Shown in pieces: positions 34,796-46,492 of a stretch of DNA of 64,000 nt. The translations under genes and the position numbers were made by a program. The notes beneath the pieces are model-generated. The model was given only the letters and a program-made list of their open reading frames with translations, was not told where the DNA came from and did not search any database. The DNA is from Sequoia sempervirens (Eukaryota; Streptophyta; Pinopsida; Cupressales; Cupressaceae). The stretch is taken from positions 120,564,552-120,628,551 of the forward strand of contig VDFB02252616.1 of NCBI GenBank assembly GCA_007258455.2, in the 5' to 3' direction. Position 1 is the first letter of the stretch. The number at the start of each line of letters is the position of its first letter.

Positions 34796-35670
34796 CCACC
34801 TGCAAGAAATAAAATAAACAAATTCAGATTTTCTCTCTCCTAAATTTTTACCACTCTCTCTCCCGAAGCCATGGTGAATTTAATTTTGCCCTTTGGATTT
34901 TATCTCTGGCCAGCACAAATTATTTTCCTCCAAAACATCGTCTGGCGAATTCGATTTTGTCCAAAGTATTTTAAATTTCCAAGCAGTTGAGAATAAATTA
35001 TTAAAATATTAAAAAATATTTTAATTTATTCCAACCCGTTCGTTTTGGACCCATGGCCATTTCGATTTTCCTTTCATTTCTCTTGGCTAAGAGTGTATTT
35101 TCCAATTTTATCCTCAATTTCGTCTAGCCAAACCAAAATTCAAGCCATTCCGTCAACAAATTCTATGCCAGATCCCTGTTTTTTCTTTGCCATAGCCAAC
35201 TTTTCTCTTGCACTGAGCCTATTTTCTTCTGCCAAAGTCAAATTTTCTCTTGCTCAGTTGAATTTTTCTAGGCAAAATCCTTGTCCGAATGTCTTCGTTG
35301 GGCGAATTTTCTTGACGTCTGACATATTCTTCCTCCTTCTGGCCAAGGCGATCCTTCCTTTCTCCTTGCCTTGTGCATTTTTCTTCGACCAAAGTTGACA
35401 ATTTCTTCGCATTTTCCCCATACTTAGGCAAATTTTACCTCTTTTCTACCTTTGAGTTAGGCACATTCCGTTTTATTCTTTGCCAAATCCCAATCTTTTC
35501 CAGCACGTGCCCTTTCGAGCTTGGTATTTGACCTCTCGAAAGTGTCATGATACTTGGCCAAAGTCTTCATTTTTCACCCCTTAGCCTCTTTACTTAGGCA
35601 AATATTCGAACTTTTCTCTTGGACTTGGCATTAATACTTAGCCAAAAAAAATCATTCTTTTATCCTCTTA

Positions 35671-36480
35671 GGCGGACCTCCTTAGTATTTTGGACAAGCA
35701 TTTTTGGATGTCCCACTTTTCTAGGACGGACCTTGAAGCTTTTTGGCACTTGTCTCAACATTCTTTCTCCTTTGGAAAGGATCCTCCACCCTTCATACTT
35801 AGCAGATTTTCGAAATTCACTTTGCTGGGTACCAACACTTGGAAAAAAATTTGATTTCCCTTCATTTTACATGCCTAAGCGGACTTTGGAAGGGTCAAGG
35901 ATGTCAAGGGCGGACTTTAAGACTCTTTTGGACATCCCTTTGGATGTCCCTCTTTTCTAGGGCGGATTTCCTTAACACTTTAGCATTTTATCCCTTTGGA
36001 AATATCACAACACTTAGCTAAAAATCAGTTTTTCATCCCCTTTAAGCTTTCATACTTAGTTGAATTTCGAAATTTCCTCCTTGCTGGGCATAAACACTTA
36101 GCAAAATTTTTAACTTTTCCCTCTTCTACATGCCTAGGCGGACCTTCCAAGCCTTTTGGACATGCCTCTTATGCTGGGCGGACTTTAGAGACTTCTAGGA
36201 TATCCTTGGGCGGACTTTGGATGACCTTAGGATATGCACCTTTGCTGCTGGGCGGATTTCAGAACCTTTTGGCACCTCCTTCTTGTGAATGGCGGACTTT
36301 GGAAGGTCTTAGGATGTGCATCCTTGCTAGGCCATTCGACAAGGCGGACTTCAGCCTGTTAGTAGCTATTTCCATCTTTGACCAGGCAGACTTTGGATTA
36401 TGCTTAGCCACTTTAGCTTTCTCCCAAGGCGGACTTCAGCTTGTGTCTGTCCATTTGATGCTTTGACAGGGGCGGACTTG
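35671..36480. repeat. GGCGGACTT motif array in unit C
   Basis: About fourteen copies of GGCGGA(C/T)(T/C)T lie at 30-60-bp spacing, densest at 36138-36470, with isolated copies near 34510. Copies are often followed by TGGAAG or CAGC and preceded by a CTTAG-type spacer. It corresponds in position to the AAGTCCGCC array of unit B in the opposite orientation. Confidence 0.75.
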
Positions 36481-37331
36481 CTCAAATTCATTGCCATTGC
36501 ATTGCTTATGGCTGAAGGTGTTCACCATTATCTGGTGAGCTGAAGGTCCTCCATACTTAGGCGAATATCTCAGTTTCCTACATGATTGTTCAGGCATATC
36601 CTACCTTCACCATGATCAGATCACTATGAATGCTTCAGATTCTTTACGAATTTCCAGATTTTCCATGAATGTTCAGTCTTTACCTCAGATTTCCCATGAG
36701 TTTCTCAGATTTTTTTTTTTTCATGAATGTTCAGATTTCTTGACTGGTTCTTCAAATTTTCAACCATTTTTCGAAAGATTTTCTGTGATTTTTGAACTTT
36801 TTATGTGATTTTCCAGAATTTTACCAAAATTTCAAAAAAAATTCGAATCGATTTTCTGAGAGTTTCATTGATCTTTTCGAACTTCTGAGTGGATTTTTGA
36901 AACTCAGGACCTTTCTAAAAATAGAAACTTTCTAAAAATGTAAATTTTCCAAAAATAGCAACTTTCCAAAAATAGACCCTAAAAAAATAGGGATCCCAGA
37001 ATTGCCCAAAAGTGCCAAAAAAGTAGGTCCTAAAAAATAGGGGGCCCGGGGTGAGAAACCCTAAAAATTTGGAAGTGTCGGATTTGACTGAAACGACATC
37101 GATCCTTGTCTCCCAGGCCCTCTAAGCACGATGGTGACGTTTACGCCGCTGATTCAAGCATGGATTCTTGACTTGGCTCAGATGACTCTCGGCAGACTGA
37201 CTGACTTGGAACCCTCAAAATGATGACCTCATTGTAAAAAGACAAGCGATGAGCAGTTGCAACACCGAGGCAAAAAGCGAAAACAGGGGGTCCCCATTTG
37301 CAATGGGGCGATGTGTGAAATGGTCACAACA

Positions 37332-40110
37332 CCATCACCCTTCGCTCGTCCAGCTTATTCAGTTGGTATAGTCTTTCTTTTAAACTTTCAGTATCACCCA
37401 ACCGATTCTCCACGGCTATCCTTAGGCTTGGTACCATGTACTCCATCGGCATCACTGCCTCCTGACCGTACATTAATTGGAAGGGCGTGTGGCCCGTTGT
37501 TACCTTGTACGTTGTACGATATGCCCATAGGACGGCTGGTAACCTTTCCTCCCAATCAGCTTCTTCCACGCCACATGATTTGTGAATCACTGATACGAGC
37601 ACCTTATTTGTAGACTCCGCTTGGCCATTAGCTCGCAGGTAGTACGGACTCGACAGGTTGTGAAAAATTCGAAACTCCGTCGTCATCAACCTGATAACAT
37701 GATTAACAAAATGCCCTCCACAATCACTCGTGATCCGAATGGGGATGTTGTACCGTGTCACTATTTGCTCATAGATAAATCTTGCCGTACTCTGCGCTGT
37801 ATTGTCTGGCAATGCTCGAGCTTCAGCCCACTTCATCAGATATTCAGTAGTGACCACAATATATCGGCATCGATGCAAGTGACTCACCTTTAATGGTCCA
37901 ATGAAATCCAATCCCCATCGTTCGAACAATTCCTGTGGTTGTGAGGGATGCAGTGGCATGAAGTCCCGCTTCAATGGTTTCCCGACCCTCTGGCAAGTGT
38001 CACAGCCTAACACCCACTCCTTAGCATTAGTGTGCATCGTCGGCCACCATAGGCCTGCCAAGAGAATTTTCGTTGCTGTAGCATTTGGTCCCATATGGCC
38101 GCCAGCCAGTCCTTCATGTGCCTCCTTTAGTACGCCAAGTATCTCTTCCTCTATGACACATCTCCGGAGGATCCGGTCGGGTCCCATCTTGTAGAGTAAA
38201 CCATTGATCAACTGGAATGTCTTACTTTTCAGAACGAGCTTCCTTCTTTCGGCTGATAGCATTTCTTTGGGGAACGTGGATGCGGACAGATACTCTCCAA
38301 TCTTCTTGTACCATGAGGGCAATATTGCAATCTGGAATAAGTGTGCATCCGAAAAGTCTTCATTCACCCCTCCCTCAGCGGGTTCGCCCGACCGGATTCT
38401 GGATAATTGATCGGCAATAATATGGCTCTTTCCCGGTCGTACGATGATGGTGAACGTAAATTCTTGCAACAAAAGTAACCATCTGCTCACCCGTCCTTGG
38501 ATAATCGACTTGTTCACTAGGTACATCAAAGCTTGGTGATCCACATAGAAAGTGAACGGCGTGGCTAGGAGGTAATGCCTAAACTTCTGTACGGAGTAAA
38601 CCATTCCTAGTGCCTCACGCTCCGTCGTACTGTAATTCTTTTTTGCTTTTGAAAGTAGCCGATTGGCAAAGAATACCGGGTGGTCCAACCCGTGTGCTCC
38701 CACTTGTGCTAGGGTTGCTCCGATGGAAAAATTAGAGGCATCTACATGTACGTGGAACTCCCTATCCCAGTCCGGATACATCAATATGGGTGAGCTAATC
38801 AATCGATCCTTCAGTTCCTGGAATGCCTTCTCTTGTTCTTCGGCCCATATAAATGGTTGGCCTTTCCTCGTCAGTAGGTCGAGAGGGTACGACACTTGGG
38901 CAAAAATTTTAATAAATCTCCGATAGTATCCCACATGCCCGAGGAAGGACTTCACACCGGTGACGTTCTCCGGAGCCTCCATCTGTACGATGACTTGCAC
39001 CTTGTCGAGATCAGTTTTCAACCCAGCTTTGCACACAATGTGTCCGAGCAGCTTCCCTTGTGGCACCATAAATCTGCATTTCTTTGGATTCAAGCCAAGG
39101 CGGGCTGCTCTACACCGTTCCATGCACTCGCCTAAGGCTTTCAAATGTTTTTCCTTATCACTATAAATTGACCAGTCATCGAGGAAAGCTTTGAAATTAC
39201 CTACCGCCATTTTATCAAAAATGTGGAGTATTATCCTCTGGAATGTAGCTGGTGCGTTGCATAATCCAAACGGCATTCGGTTGTATGCGTACACCCCGTC
39301 CTCAACCACGAATGTAGTCTTTAATTTGTCTTCCTCCGCGATACTGATTTGATTGTAACCCGAGAAGCCATCTAGAAAGGAGTACATTTCATGCCCGACA
39401 ACTTCTTCCAGAATTGAGTCGGTGAAGGGAATAGGAAATGGATCCTTGATAGTCACTACATTCAGACTACGAAAGTCAACACAGATTCTAATTTGCTCCT
39501 TCTCTTTCTTCAAGGATATGACGATCGGTGATACCCACTTGCTGACCTCCACTTTGAAAATGATGCCAGCCTCCAGCATCTTCTCAATCTCCTGTACTTT
39601 AGCGGCATAGTTTTTATTCATTCTGTACGGTCGCTTTCGTACGGGCTGGGCTCCCGGTACGAGAGGAATCCTGTGCACGCATAACTCCGGTGGTACGCCT
39701 TTTAAATCTTTGTACGTCCAAGCGAAAGCATCTTTATATTCCATGAAGATTCTGAACACTGCCGCTTTCAGGATAGGGTCCCAATCATCACCCACAAGAA
39801 TCTCCTTAAGTTTGGCTGATTCCCCAAGGTTTACCTTTTTCAGCGTTGGCTCCTCGTACTTAATAATTTTGTCCTGTTCAAACTTGTGTGCTGGCGTCAC
39901 ATCCAATTCTACCATACCTTCTTTATATTCTCCATACTCAGGAGGAAATGTTTCACTGGTCGAGCCCTTGTCTTCTTGTGCTTCCCCCTCCTTGATTTGC
40001 AGCATGTTGCAATCAGGGTGGAAGACTTCATAATCCTCCATCTGCCAGTGAAACAGTCCGTTTAGTGAACTAGTCTCATCCTCCGAGCAACTCCAGTACC
40101 CCTTCTTCAT
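37332..40110 (-). pseudogene. gypsy reverse transcriptase, RNase H and integrase
   Basis: This is a long frame open for about 925 codons. Blocks include RT primer-side PYRMNKNYAAKVQEIEKML, ICVDFRSLN, YNRMPFGLCNAPATFQRI and the catalytic block KAFLDDWSIYS. RNase H follows with HVHVDASNFSIGATLAQ, STTEREALGMVYSVQKFRHY and YVDHQALMYL. Integrase has a zinc finger (HEGLAGGHMG...LGCDTCQR) and a core with GLDFIGPL, TSDCGGHF and NGQAESTNK supplying the D, D and E. Integrase is then broken after KLDERRVM by unit C and resumes at 32655. It copies element RNA into DNA and inserts it. This is the best preserved coding segment in the window. Confidence 0.95.
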
Positions 40111-40249
40111 CTGGCTCCATTAGCTTCCTTTCATCATCATCTGATTCTCCTCCGGATTTAGATGCCGAAGATGCTAGATCTTCACTAACCGCCTGGTTCT
40201 TCAAATCAATGGTGTATTTCCTCCCCCGATTTTCTATTGAGAGTGTATT

Positions 40250-40950
40250 CTACTTCCAATTGTGGGTTGCCTTGGCAGCTATCAACCATCCCCGTCCCAA
40301 GAGTGCATCATACACCTTTTTCTCCAGTGGGATGACTACAAAATTTAGCAAGAACAGTTGCGTGCCGATCAAGACCTTCTGCTCCATTAGTGTACCCAGC
40401 GGTCTGATGCCATGTTGATCTGCTCCCATGAGGTGGAATGTCGGGGCCAAAGAGTCGGCTTACCCAAACACTTCCAAGTCTCTTCTGGTAGTACGTTTAC
40501 TCCCGAACCTCCATCGACGATAGTGTTAGATAATTTCATTCCCAAGATTTCCATCTCGACGACGGCTGGTTTCCTCCCGATGCTTACTGCGAGTAGCATT
40601 GGATCTGCGGTCTCGGCTACCAATTCTGGCGTTCGTTCTGGTGGACCCTTCTAAATATTTTCTTCAATAACATTTGTAAGCGCTACTTTGAGATAAGGCA
40701 TCGTTTGCAAGAGATCAGTTACCTTAATGGGTATGGTTGTGTGAAGCACCTGCTGTACGATATTCTTCTCCGACTCCGACTGTAGCAACGTACTAGTAGC
40801 TTTAGAATTCCTGCATTCATTCACCATTGCCTCTTCTACTTTCGTCTTGGCTTCCCGAAATATTTCCTTCTCCGTACGAGGGTCTGGATAATTTGCCCTC
40901 TTTGACTGCGCCCTTGTAATTGCCAAGACTTCTTCGTCGACTACCTCCAG
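40250..40950 (-). pseudogene. gypsy aspartic protease region
   Basis: Minus-strand frames overlapping at 40387-40623 and 40250-40450 give VVEMEILGMKLSNTIVDGGS followed by GVNVLPEETW, the D-G/S-G active-site block of gypsy protease. Next come MEQKVLIGTQ and VVIPLEKKVYDALLGRGWL, the usual flap and C-terminal part (LLGRxWL). Upstream, TITRAQSKRANYPD-like sequence (40651-40953) links it to gag. A stop near 40651 and a frameshift near 40450 separate the pieces. It would cleave the Gag-Pol precursor. Confidence 0.85.
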
Positions 40951-42216
40951 CATATTGATACTACATTTCTGCTTCAGACAGTCGGTGTCTTCATGATCAC
41001 CCGATCCACACCACTTGCATAGTTTTCCCCCGTTGCCTTGGCCGCTCTAACAATCCCTCGCAAAGTGACCCCATTCATTACAGTTTCGGCATTGGATCAT
41101 CAGTCGTCCTTTGCTATCGTACTGAATTTTGCTTCTCGGCGTATTTCTTCGATTGTTACAGTAGCCTCCAGGGGATACATTGTTGCTCTGTGGCTTTGGT
41201 GGCGTGGTCGGAGGGGTTGACTATTCGCCTTGGGTGAAGAATACTTGCGAACTTTTGGTTTTTAAGTTGTATGGGCACTCCTTGACGGAGTGTCCCATAA
41301 CTTGGCAGATGTCACAGAATAATTTTTTTGGGCAATTTGCCTTTGTATGACCTTCCGTCTTGCAGTCGGTACACCATAATTCATTTGCCTCTTTGGATCC
41401 TTCCCTATCGGCCTTCAGTTCTTTCATCATCCACATCATATCCTGCCGAAGAGCTTGTACAATTGCAGATTCATCTTCACTTTCCTCTGCACTCTCTTCG
41501 TCATCCCTCTTCTTCCCCTTCGAGGAAGTCCTGTTCTCACTTTCAATGTCCATCGCCCATGCTTCGCCCAATTGTATGCTTCGGTGTACGAGGATGGCGG
41601 TACTACTTTCATTTTTCGCCGAAGCGAGGGAATCAGTCCTTCAATGAACCATCTTTTCTTTAAACCATCTGCCGGCTGTGCCTCAAGCTTTCCTATCAAG
41701 TCTTTCAACTTCCTGTTGTAGGTCCGCACGTTCTCGTGCTTTCCTTGTTTAGTATGATATATTTCTGTAACAATCTCACTATCATCCCGTAGAAGTTTGA
41801 ACTCTTCCTGGAAAGCTTGCTTCAATACCCTCCATGTAGCTCTCTATGCTTGATCCAATTCCGAGTACCAATCAATGGCACTGTCTTTGAGTGTCGCTGG
41901 AAATGCCCTCAGCCACTGGTTGGGGTCATCCTGCCCGCTGGCTATCCAGATAGTCTCGCATGTCTTGCAATGCCGTACGGGATCTTCAAAGCCATTCCCC
42001 ATGAATTTCGGCAACTTTTGCCGTTCCGGATGAGCCATCTTGCCCAGTTGACCTCCTTGTGTGTTGGACCCGATTAGACTAGTGGTTTCCTCGCTACGTC
42101 CTTGTGCGTCACTTGCACTCTTGGCCACGTACGAGTCACTCCCACGTCCTCCGTCAGCGTCCTCAACACCGTGGGTCTCCTCAGGTTCCCTCCGATGCTC
42201 TCTCTGCCTTGGGGTC
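40951..42216 (-). pseudogene. gypsy gag: capsid domain and four zinc knuckles
   Basis: The sense order begins with MAHPERQKLPKFMGNGFEDP, then WLRAFPATLKDSAIDWYSEL and KQAFQEEFKLL...HENVRTYNRKLKDLI, then RWFIEGLIPSLRRKM. This matches the retrotransposon gag capsid pattern. Four CX2CX4HX4C knuckles follow: CTDCKTEGHTKANC, CDICQVMGHSVKEC, CRNCNEWGHFARDC and CKWCGSGDHEDTDC. Stops occur near 41844, 41221 and 41046, with a frame change between 41430 and 41820. Gag packages the RNA. Four knuckles is more than the usual one or two. Confidence 0.88.
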
Positions 42217-43462
42217 TGTGATGAGCCTTGCTAGCTCATTGCTCAAACCCCTGTCTTTTTCTTAAGTCTATTTGTGTTTTTTAGTTTTTTAGAGAAATTT
42301 TGTAGACAGAAGAGAAGGGGCCCATCATATAAAAGCTCACAGAATGAAAACTTGAGCAAATTTAATCAAACTGAAATTGTCGAAGGTGTTTATTATCACC
42401 AACAATGGATTTAAAACATACAAACATACCCGAAAGCCTCCAGATTTTTTAAATAAGAAATCCGATCAACATAGTGAAGAACTGACGAAAACTGGAGTAG
42501 AGAGTTACAGATTGCAAAGTTTATTCTGAAACTGAAGCCAGAGAGAAGTATAGGTAGGGCGCCCAAGTTCATGAAGAGAGATCCTCAGAAAGAAGACGTT
42601 TCTCCAAAAAGCCAAAAAAACCTTCCTTGCAAGTGCCACGCCCTTTCAAACAAAAAGCACCAAAAACCATCTCTGAAGGTGTGCCCAAACAGCCATGAAG
42701 TCTGCCATGGTGAAGGAAGAACAGCAACCAATAAACCCTCTGTTTTTGATGAAGAACACTACAAAAAATCTGTTGAAGCACTGCAGAACTTCTGAAATGA
42801 AGCTCTCTCAATCTGCACTAATTCAGCTGATCTTTCACAACTTCACAAGTGCTCACACTGAAGAGATTTCGTTCTCCAATGGTGGATTTGCTGCAAACCT
42901 GATCACAGGCTGAAAGCAAGGGAAAAAACCTCCAAGGCAAAGTTGAAATATTCAAAAAGATGAGTTTCTCATTGCCCAAATCCCTTATAAAGCAAAGGAG
43001 GTGAAAACCTAAGAAAGCCGTACATTTTAGGGCTTTAGCTCATTTAAATTTATGGAAATAAACTTAAGTCACTTTCCATAGTCTCCCTTTTGATTTTTGG
43101 CGCCTCCTTTAAGTGAATAAAAGATATAACATTAAAATATTCACTTTAGACTTAATTTAAGTGAAATAAGAATTATAAAGTCAATTTGACTTTATAAAAA
43201 GACTTTAAGTTAAAAATTAACTTAAATCACTTAAGTAAGCCTATCTCCCTCAATTCTCAACAGAATTCAATGCCGTCAAAAGCAAAGAAACTCCTGTACT
43301 GCCAAGGCCTGCAATGATCCTATCCACGATCTCAGAAAATGAAATCGACTGAACTCTCCAGAAGGTACCACTGACCCTCTAACCAATCCAGTTAGCCCAC
43401 AAGGGTCCAAGAAAAGGGCTAACACACTGCATCAGGTGACTGACTAGAGTGGGGACATCACA
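42217..43462 (-). repeat. solo LTR inserted in gypsy gag
   Basis: This 1,246-bp insert runs TGTGATGAGCC...GGGGACATCACA with perfect GGGTC duplications (42212-42216 and 43463-43467). The minus strand begins TGTGATGTCCCC and shares the passage ending GGTTAGAGGGTC-like with the LTR at 1873-3266. No pol or primer site was seen. The short ORFs inside are not supported. Confidence 0.9.
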
Positions 43463-44241
43463 GGGTCTTAAGCTCTAGTCTTCCACTCCTTAATTGGTCG
43501 TCGTCGTCTGAGAGGGACAACTCTCGAAATCGTCTGATGCTACTATTCAAATCATCTTCATTTTCACAAGGGTTATATCTTCCTACGGGTGGAGTGCTGA
43601 AGGGGTCTTCGTCCCTTCCTTCTGTCAAACTGTGGTGTGCTCGTTCAATGGATGTGTCTATTCTTGTCAGATTTTCATATGTTCTTTTTATGCTCTGATT
43701 TATTTCAATTAAGTCCTCATCCAATTCCTTACCGACTTGCTTTAGTCTTCTTCGCCGGTTTTCTTGTTCTTGCAGCCTGAGTGATCGTCGAACTTGCTCT
43801 TCCGAAGTCCCGTGCCCGTCAGGTACTCAATGCTTGTCTTTGTTCAGTCGTACAGGCATTTATTAGTTGTTCAAGCAATCATTGCTGGTTGACGGAAGTA
43901 CGGCGCCGGCTAGTATCTCGTTCTTCCTCCTCACGTTTGGTTATGTCTTCACAACGTTGTACGATTTGCTGCCTTCGGCGCTCGTGATCCTCTTCTTCTT
44001 GCAAATCCTGCAGGATAATGAAATGGCGGGCCAGTAACCTGGGCATGCGATTCAGGAGGTGGTTCACCTCGTCGTTCATTTCCAACCGATCCCAAATGAC
44101 TTCCTCAGGGATCTCCCGAATGTGGGATTCCCTACGCACGTGGTCACGTAACGATATTTTCCACAAATTTACCAGATCTTCTGTCAATGAGTCTTCCCGT
44201 TCCTCATTAGCATTTACAGGTTCTTCTGCTGGTTGACCCAT
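43463..44241 (-). pseudogene. gypsy gag, N-terminal part
   Basis: The start is ATG at 44241 (MGQPAEEPVNANEEREDSLT), about 37 bases downstream of the primer site. It continues LVNLWKISLRDHVRRESHIR and RLEMNDEVNHLLNRMPRLL, then highly charged RRRQQIVQRCEDITKREEEE. A frame change near 43.8 kb leads to YENLTRIDTSIERAHHSL and SIRRFRELSLSDDDD. The solo LTR then separates it from the capsid part. Charged, helical N-termini are usual for plant gypsy gag. Confidence 0.75.
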
Positions 44242-44277
44242 TACGCTACCATGGCAAGTGATGCCCTAGTCCGTTCA

Positions 44278-44290
44278 GGCAACGGCGCCA
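44278..44290 (-). other. primer-binding site, tRNA-Asp type
   Basis: The plus strand GGCAACGGCGCCA equals the 3' end of plant tRNA-Asp(GUC). The minus strand TGGCGCCGTTGCC is therefore its complement, two bases inside the 5' LTR. This primer is used by Tat/Athila-type gypsy elements (established knowledge). Confidence 0.85.
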
Positions 44291-44292
44291 AA

Positions 44293-44705
44293 TGTTTGCC
44301 TACGGAATGTAATTCAAATCTTACATACTACTGGCAAACTAGTCATGCGTAGAACATAGAATAAAACAGTAACCAGAAAGATATCATGTTTGAACACCGG
44401 AAACTTTATTCATTATCAGAAATATCATGTACAATCCAAGAGTATCAGCAGTGCTTAACAATATAACCATCGGCACATAACTCCCTTCCGACTATCCCAA
44501 CAGACTACATATAACGTTCGGCGGTGGTTAGATAACCAACCGACACGACATTTCATAACAACATTAACATTAACATTAACATTAATCCGAACATGACTAC
44601 CCGTAAGTACATGACATTATTATTCTTACTAATCTATAGCTTTATTAGCAATTGGCCGACTACGACCAAGGCCGACTAACACAAAAGTAAGCTATGCTAT
44701 CTACA
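44293..44705 (-). repeat. 5' LTR of the gypsy element
   Basis: This 413-bp segment runs TGTTTGCCTACGG...CTATCTACA and is nearly identical to 27061-27472. It is followed by the GTCTG duplication. Confidence 0.95.
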
Positions 44706-46492
44706 GTCTGAAACATCCCCAGCTGCCTCAGGGATGGCTAGGCATCCCCTAACCATTCCTACCATCCCCTAAAATGGGGATGCATTTCCAAGGCGTTTCC
44801 AGAATTTGTTTTTTGGGGCATAGGAGAGGGGGACGCGGAGGGGGTGGGGGTGAGGATCAGCCAGGAGCCATACTCTACAGTCATGCCATCCCCGAAACAC
44901 TTAAGAGGAGGCGGACGTGGGTTTGAGGGGTGGGGACGCGTTCTCGTGTAACACAAGAATTAATAATTAATTAGAGGGAGGATTCTCGTGTTGCAGTTAA
45001 ATCCTTGGAGAACATATTTTATATATGGCCTCTATCTTTCTACGAACCTGCTCAGTTTTAATGTTATGACTGATAAACTTGCAGTAATATTTCTATAATT
45101 TGAATCTTGCTGCTCCCTAAAAGCTCAAAGGTTCCATGGCTATTGATGCCTTCACACTATTGGGTCATTTTGTATTTTAATTCTTGTCTAATTTTATCAA
45201 ATCATCGGGTAGTGAAAAGGTCTATGGGTAGTTGAGGTTATATGTTTCAGGTAGTTTGCATGGTGTACAGGCTCCATCTCTGCTATTATCACTTTCAATG
45301 ATTGACAGTTTTGAGACAAAGAAAACAGGAATGATCTTTCAGCCCAATATGTCTATGCTTGTTAAGGGCCAATCTTTCGTACTGAAAGAACAAACCACCA
45401 AACAAAAATCATCTAAGACAGTTAAGCATGGGTGCAATCCTTTTCACAATCTAAAAGTATGTAACTCTTAAGCTTTGCATTATGACTCCATAAACCTGAG
45501 CCTCTAGGAAAGCATTTATGCCTGTCACAAACCACCCATATGAGAGCCTGTGCATATGGTCAACGTCACTAGTCAGGCGTTGCTATCCCATAGGCATGGT
45601 AATGGCTCACCCATGGTTCTACATGCTACATATTCCACAAGCACACCATAGTTTGATGCCTCTGATCCCCCTTATGTTTATGGTTAAAAGTTAAAACCAA
45701 ATGATATAACAGGATTCATGGCAAATGCCATAGATCCTTTGCCCTTGCCAGAAATTTTCTGGTTGCACATGTAGTTCCCTCTATCTCCAAGCATGCATGC
45801 TTTATTACATAATGTTACCTGAGAAAGCAGGTCAAAGTGTACTGGACCATTGGGGTCATGACATTCTATGTTTGTGAAGATGGTGCAATGGGGTTAGGAG
45901 TTTGAGTCCATTGCAAAATGATGTGTTACAGAAAATAAGAGTGTGATGATGTCAGAGGATTGACTGAGGTGATAAAAACCATCTTGGGAAGAGCCAAAGA
46001 CAAGTTGCAGACATTCAAAATGAGCACCCAAGATTTGGTATTACATGGTGATTTGTGAAGCTTATAATTCACTTTGGCTAGAATTTGTTTTCCATTTTAA
46101 GGGTTTCTCCAAGGTAAATATTGTATGTTTGTTCTTTTATGTGATGATTACCTTTTGTTCTTCATTGTTTATGGTGTCTCTATGATATCCCCTTTGATAT
46201 GCACATGATATGTTATATTGATAACACTGCAAGTGGCTAGTATGTGAGTGTTTGAAGCTTTGAGAAGAAATATACTCCCTAATCTTTCTTCCTCATACAA
46301 GAGTCAACCAACCCTAACCCTACTACCATTACAGCTAGTGTTTCTCTCTTTTGCAGACTGGGTGCAATGGAGAATGGCGTAGTCGGATGGGTGAGGAGGT
46401 CACTAAGCCAAACCAGTTGCTACTCCTCCATACTTCACCCCTGAGCCAACTACAAATCTTGCCTAAGAGCTGATTTCTTTGGTCTTTTTTTT

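Larger units (their letters stand above)
32656..37331 (-). mobile_element. unit C: giant solo-LTR-like element, ORF mostly lost
   Basis: This 4,676-bp insert in gypsy integrase has perfect CCATC duplications (32651-32655 and 37332-37336). On the minus strand it begins TGTTGTGACCATTTCACAC and ends GTACACCAACA. The last 200 bp or so match the end of unit B closely, including AAAACCACCGC and GATTGCGAGAAGATCATATG. It keeps the splice acceptor and start of the unit ORF (MTTRGESSRKK at 34795). Most of the coding part is missing or replaced by GGCGGACTT-type sequence. Each end occurs once, as expected for a solo LTR. A poorly supported minus-strand frame (33.84-34.19 kb) is Ser/Lys-rich. Confidence 0.75.
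27061..44705 (-). mobile_element. Ty3/gypsy element, Tat/Athila type, with both LTRs and nested insertions
   Basis: This is a complete-ended 17,645-bp minus-strand element with perfect GTCTG duplications (27056-27060 and 44706-44710). Sense order is 5' LTR, tRNA-Asp primer site, gag with CCHC knuckles, protease, RT-RNase H-integrase, an integrase C-terminal extension, a CGTACG array, a post-pol ORF, polypurine tract and 3' LTR. Unit C interrupts integrase and a solo LTR interrupts gag; without them it is about 11.7 kb. The primer site, PRO-RT-RH-IN order and extra post-pol ORF suit the Tat/Athila lineages (inference). All reading frames are damaged. Confidence 0.9.
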
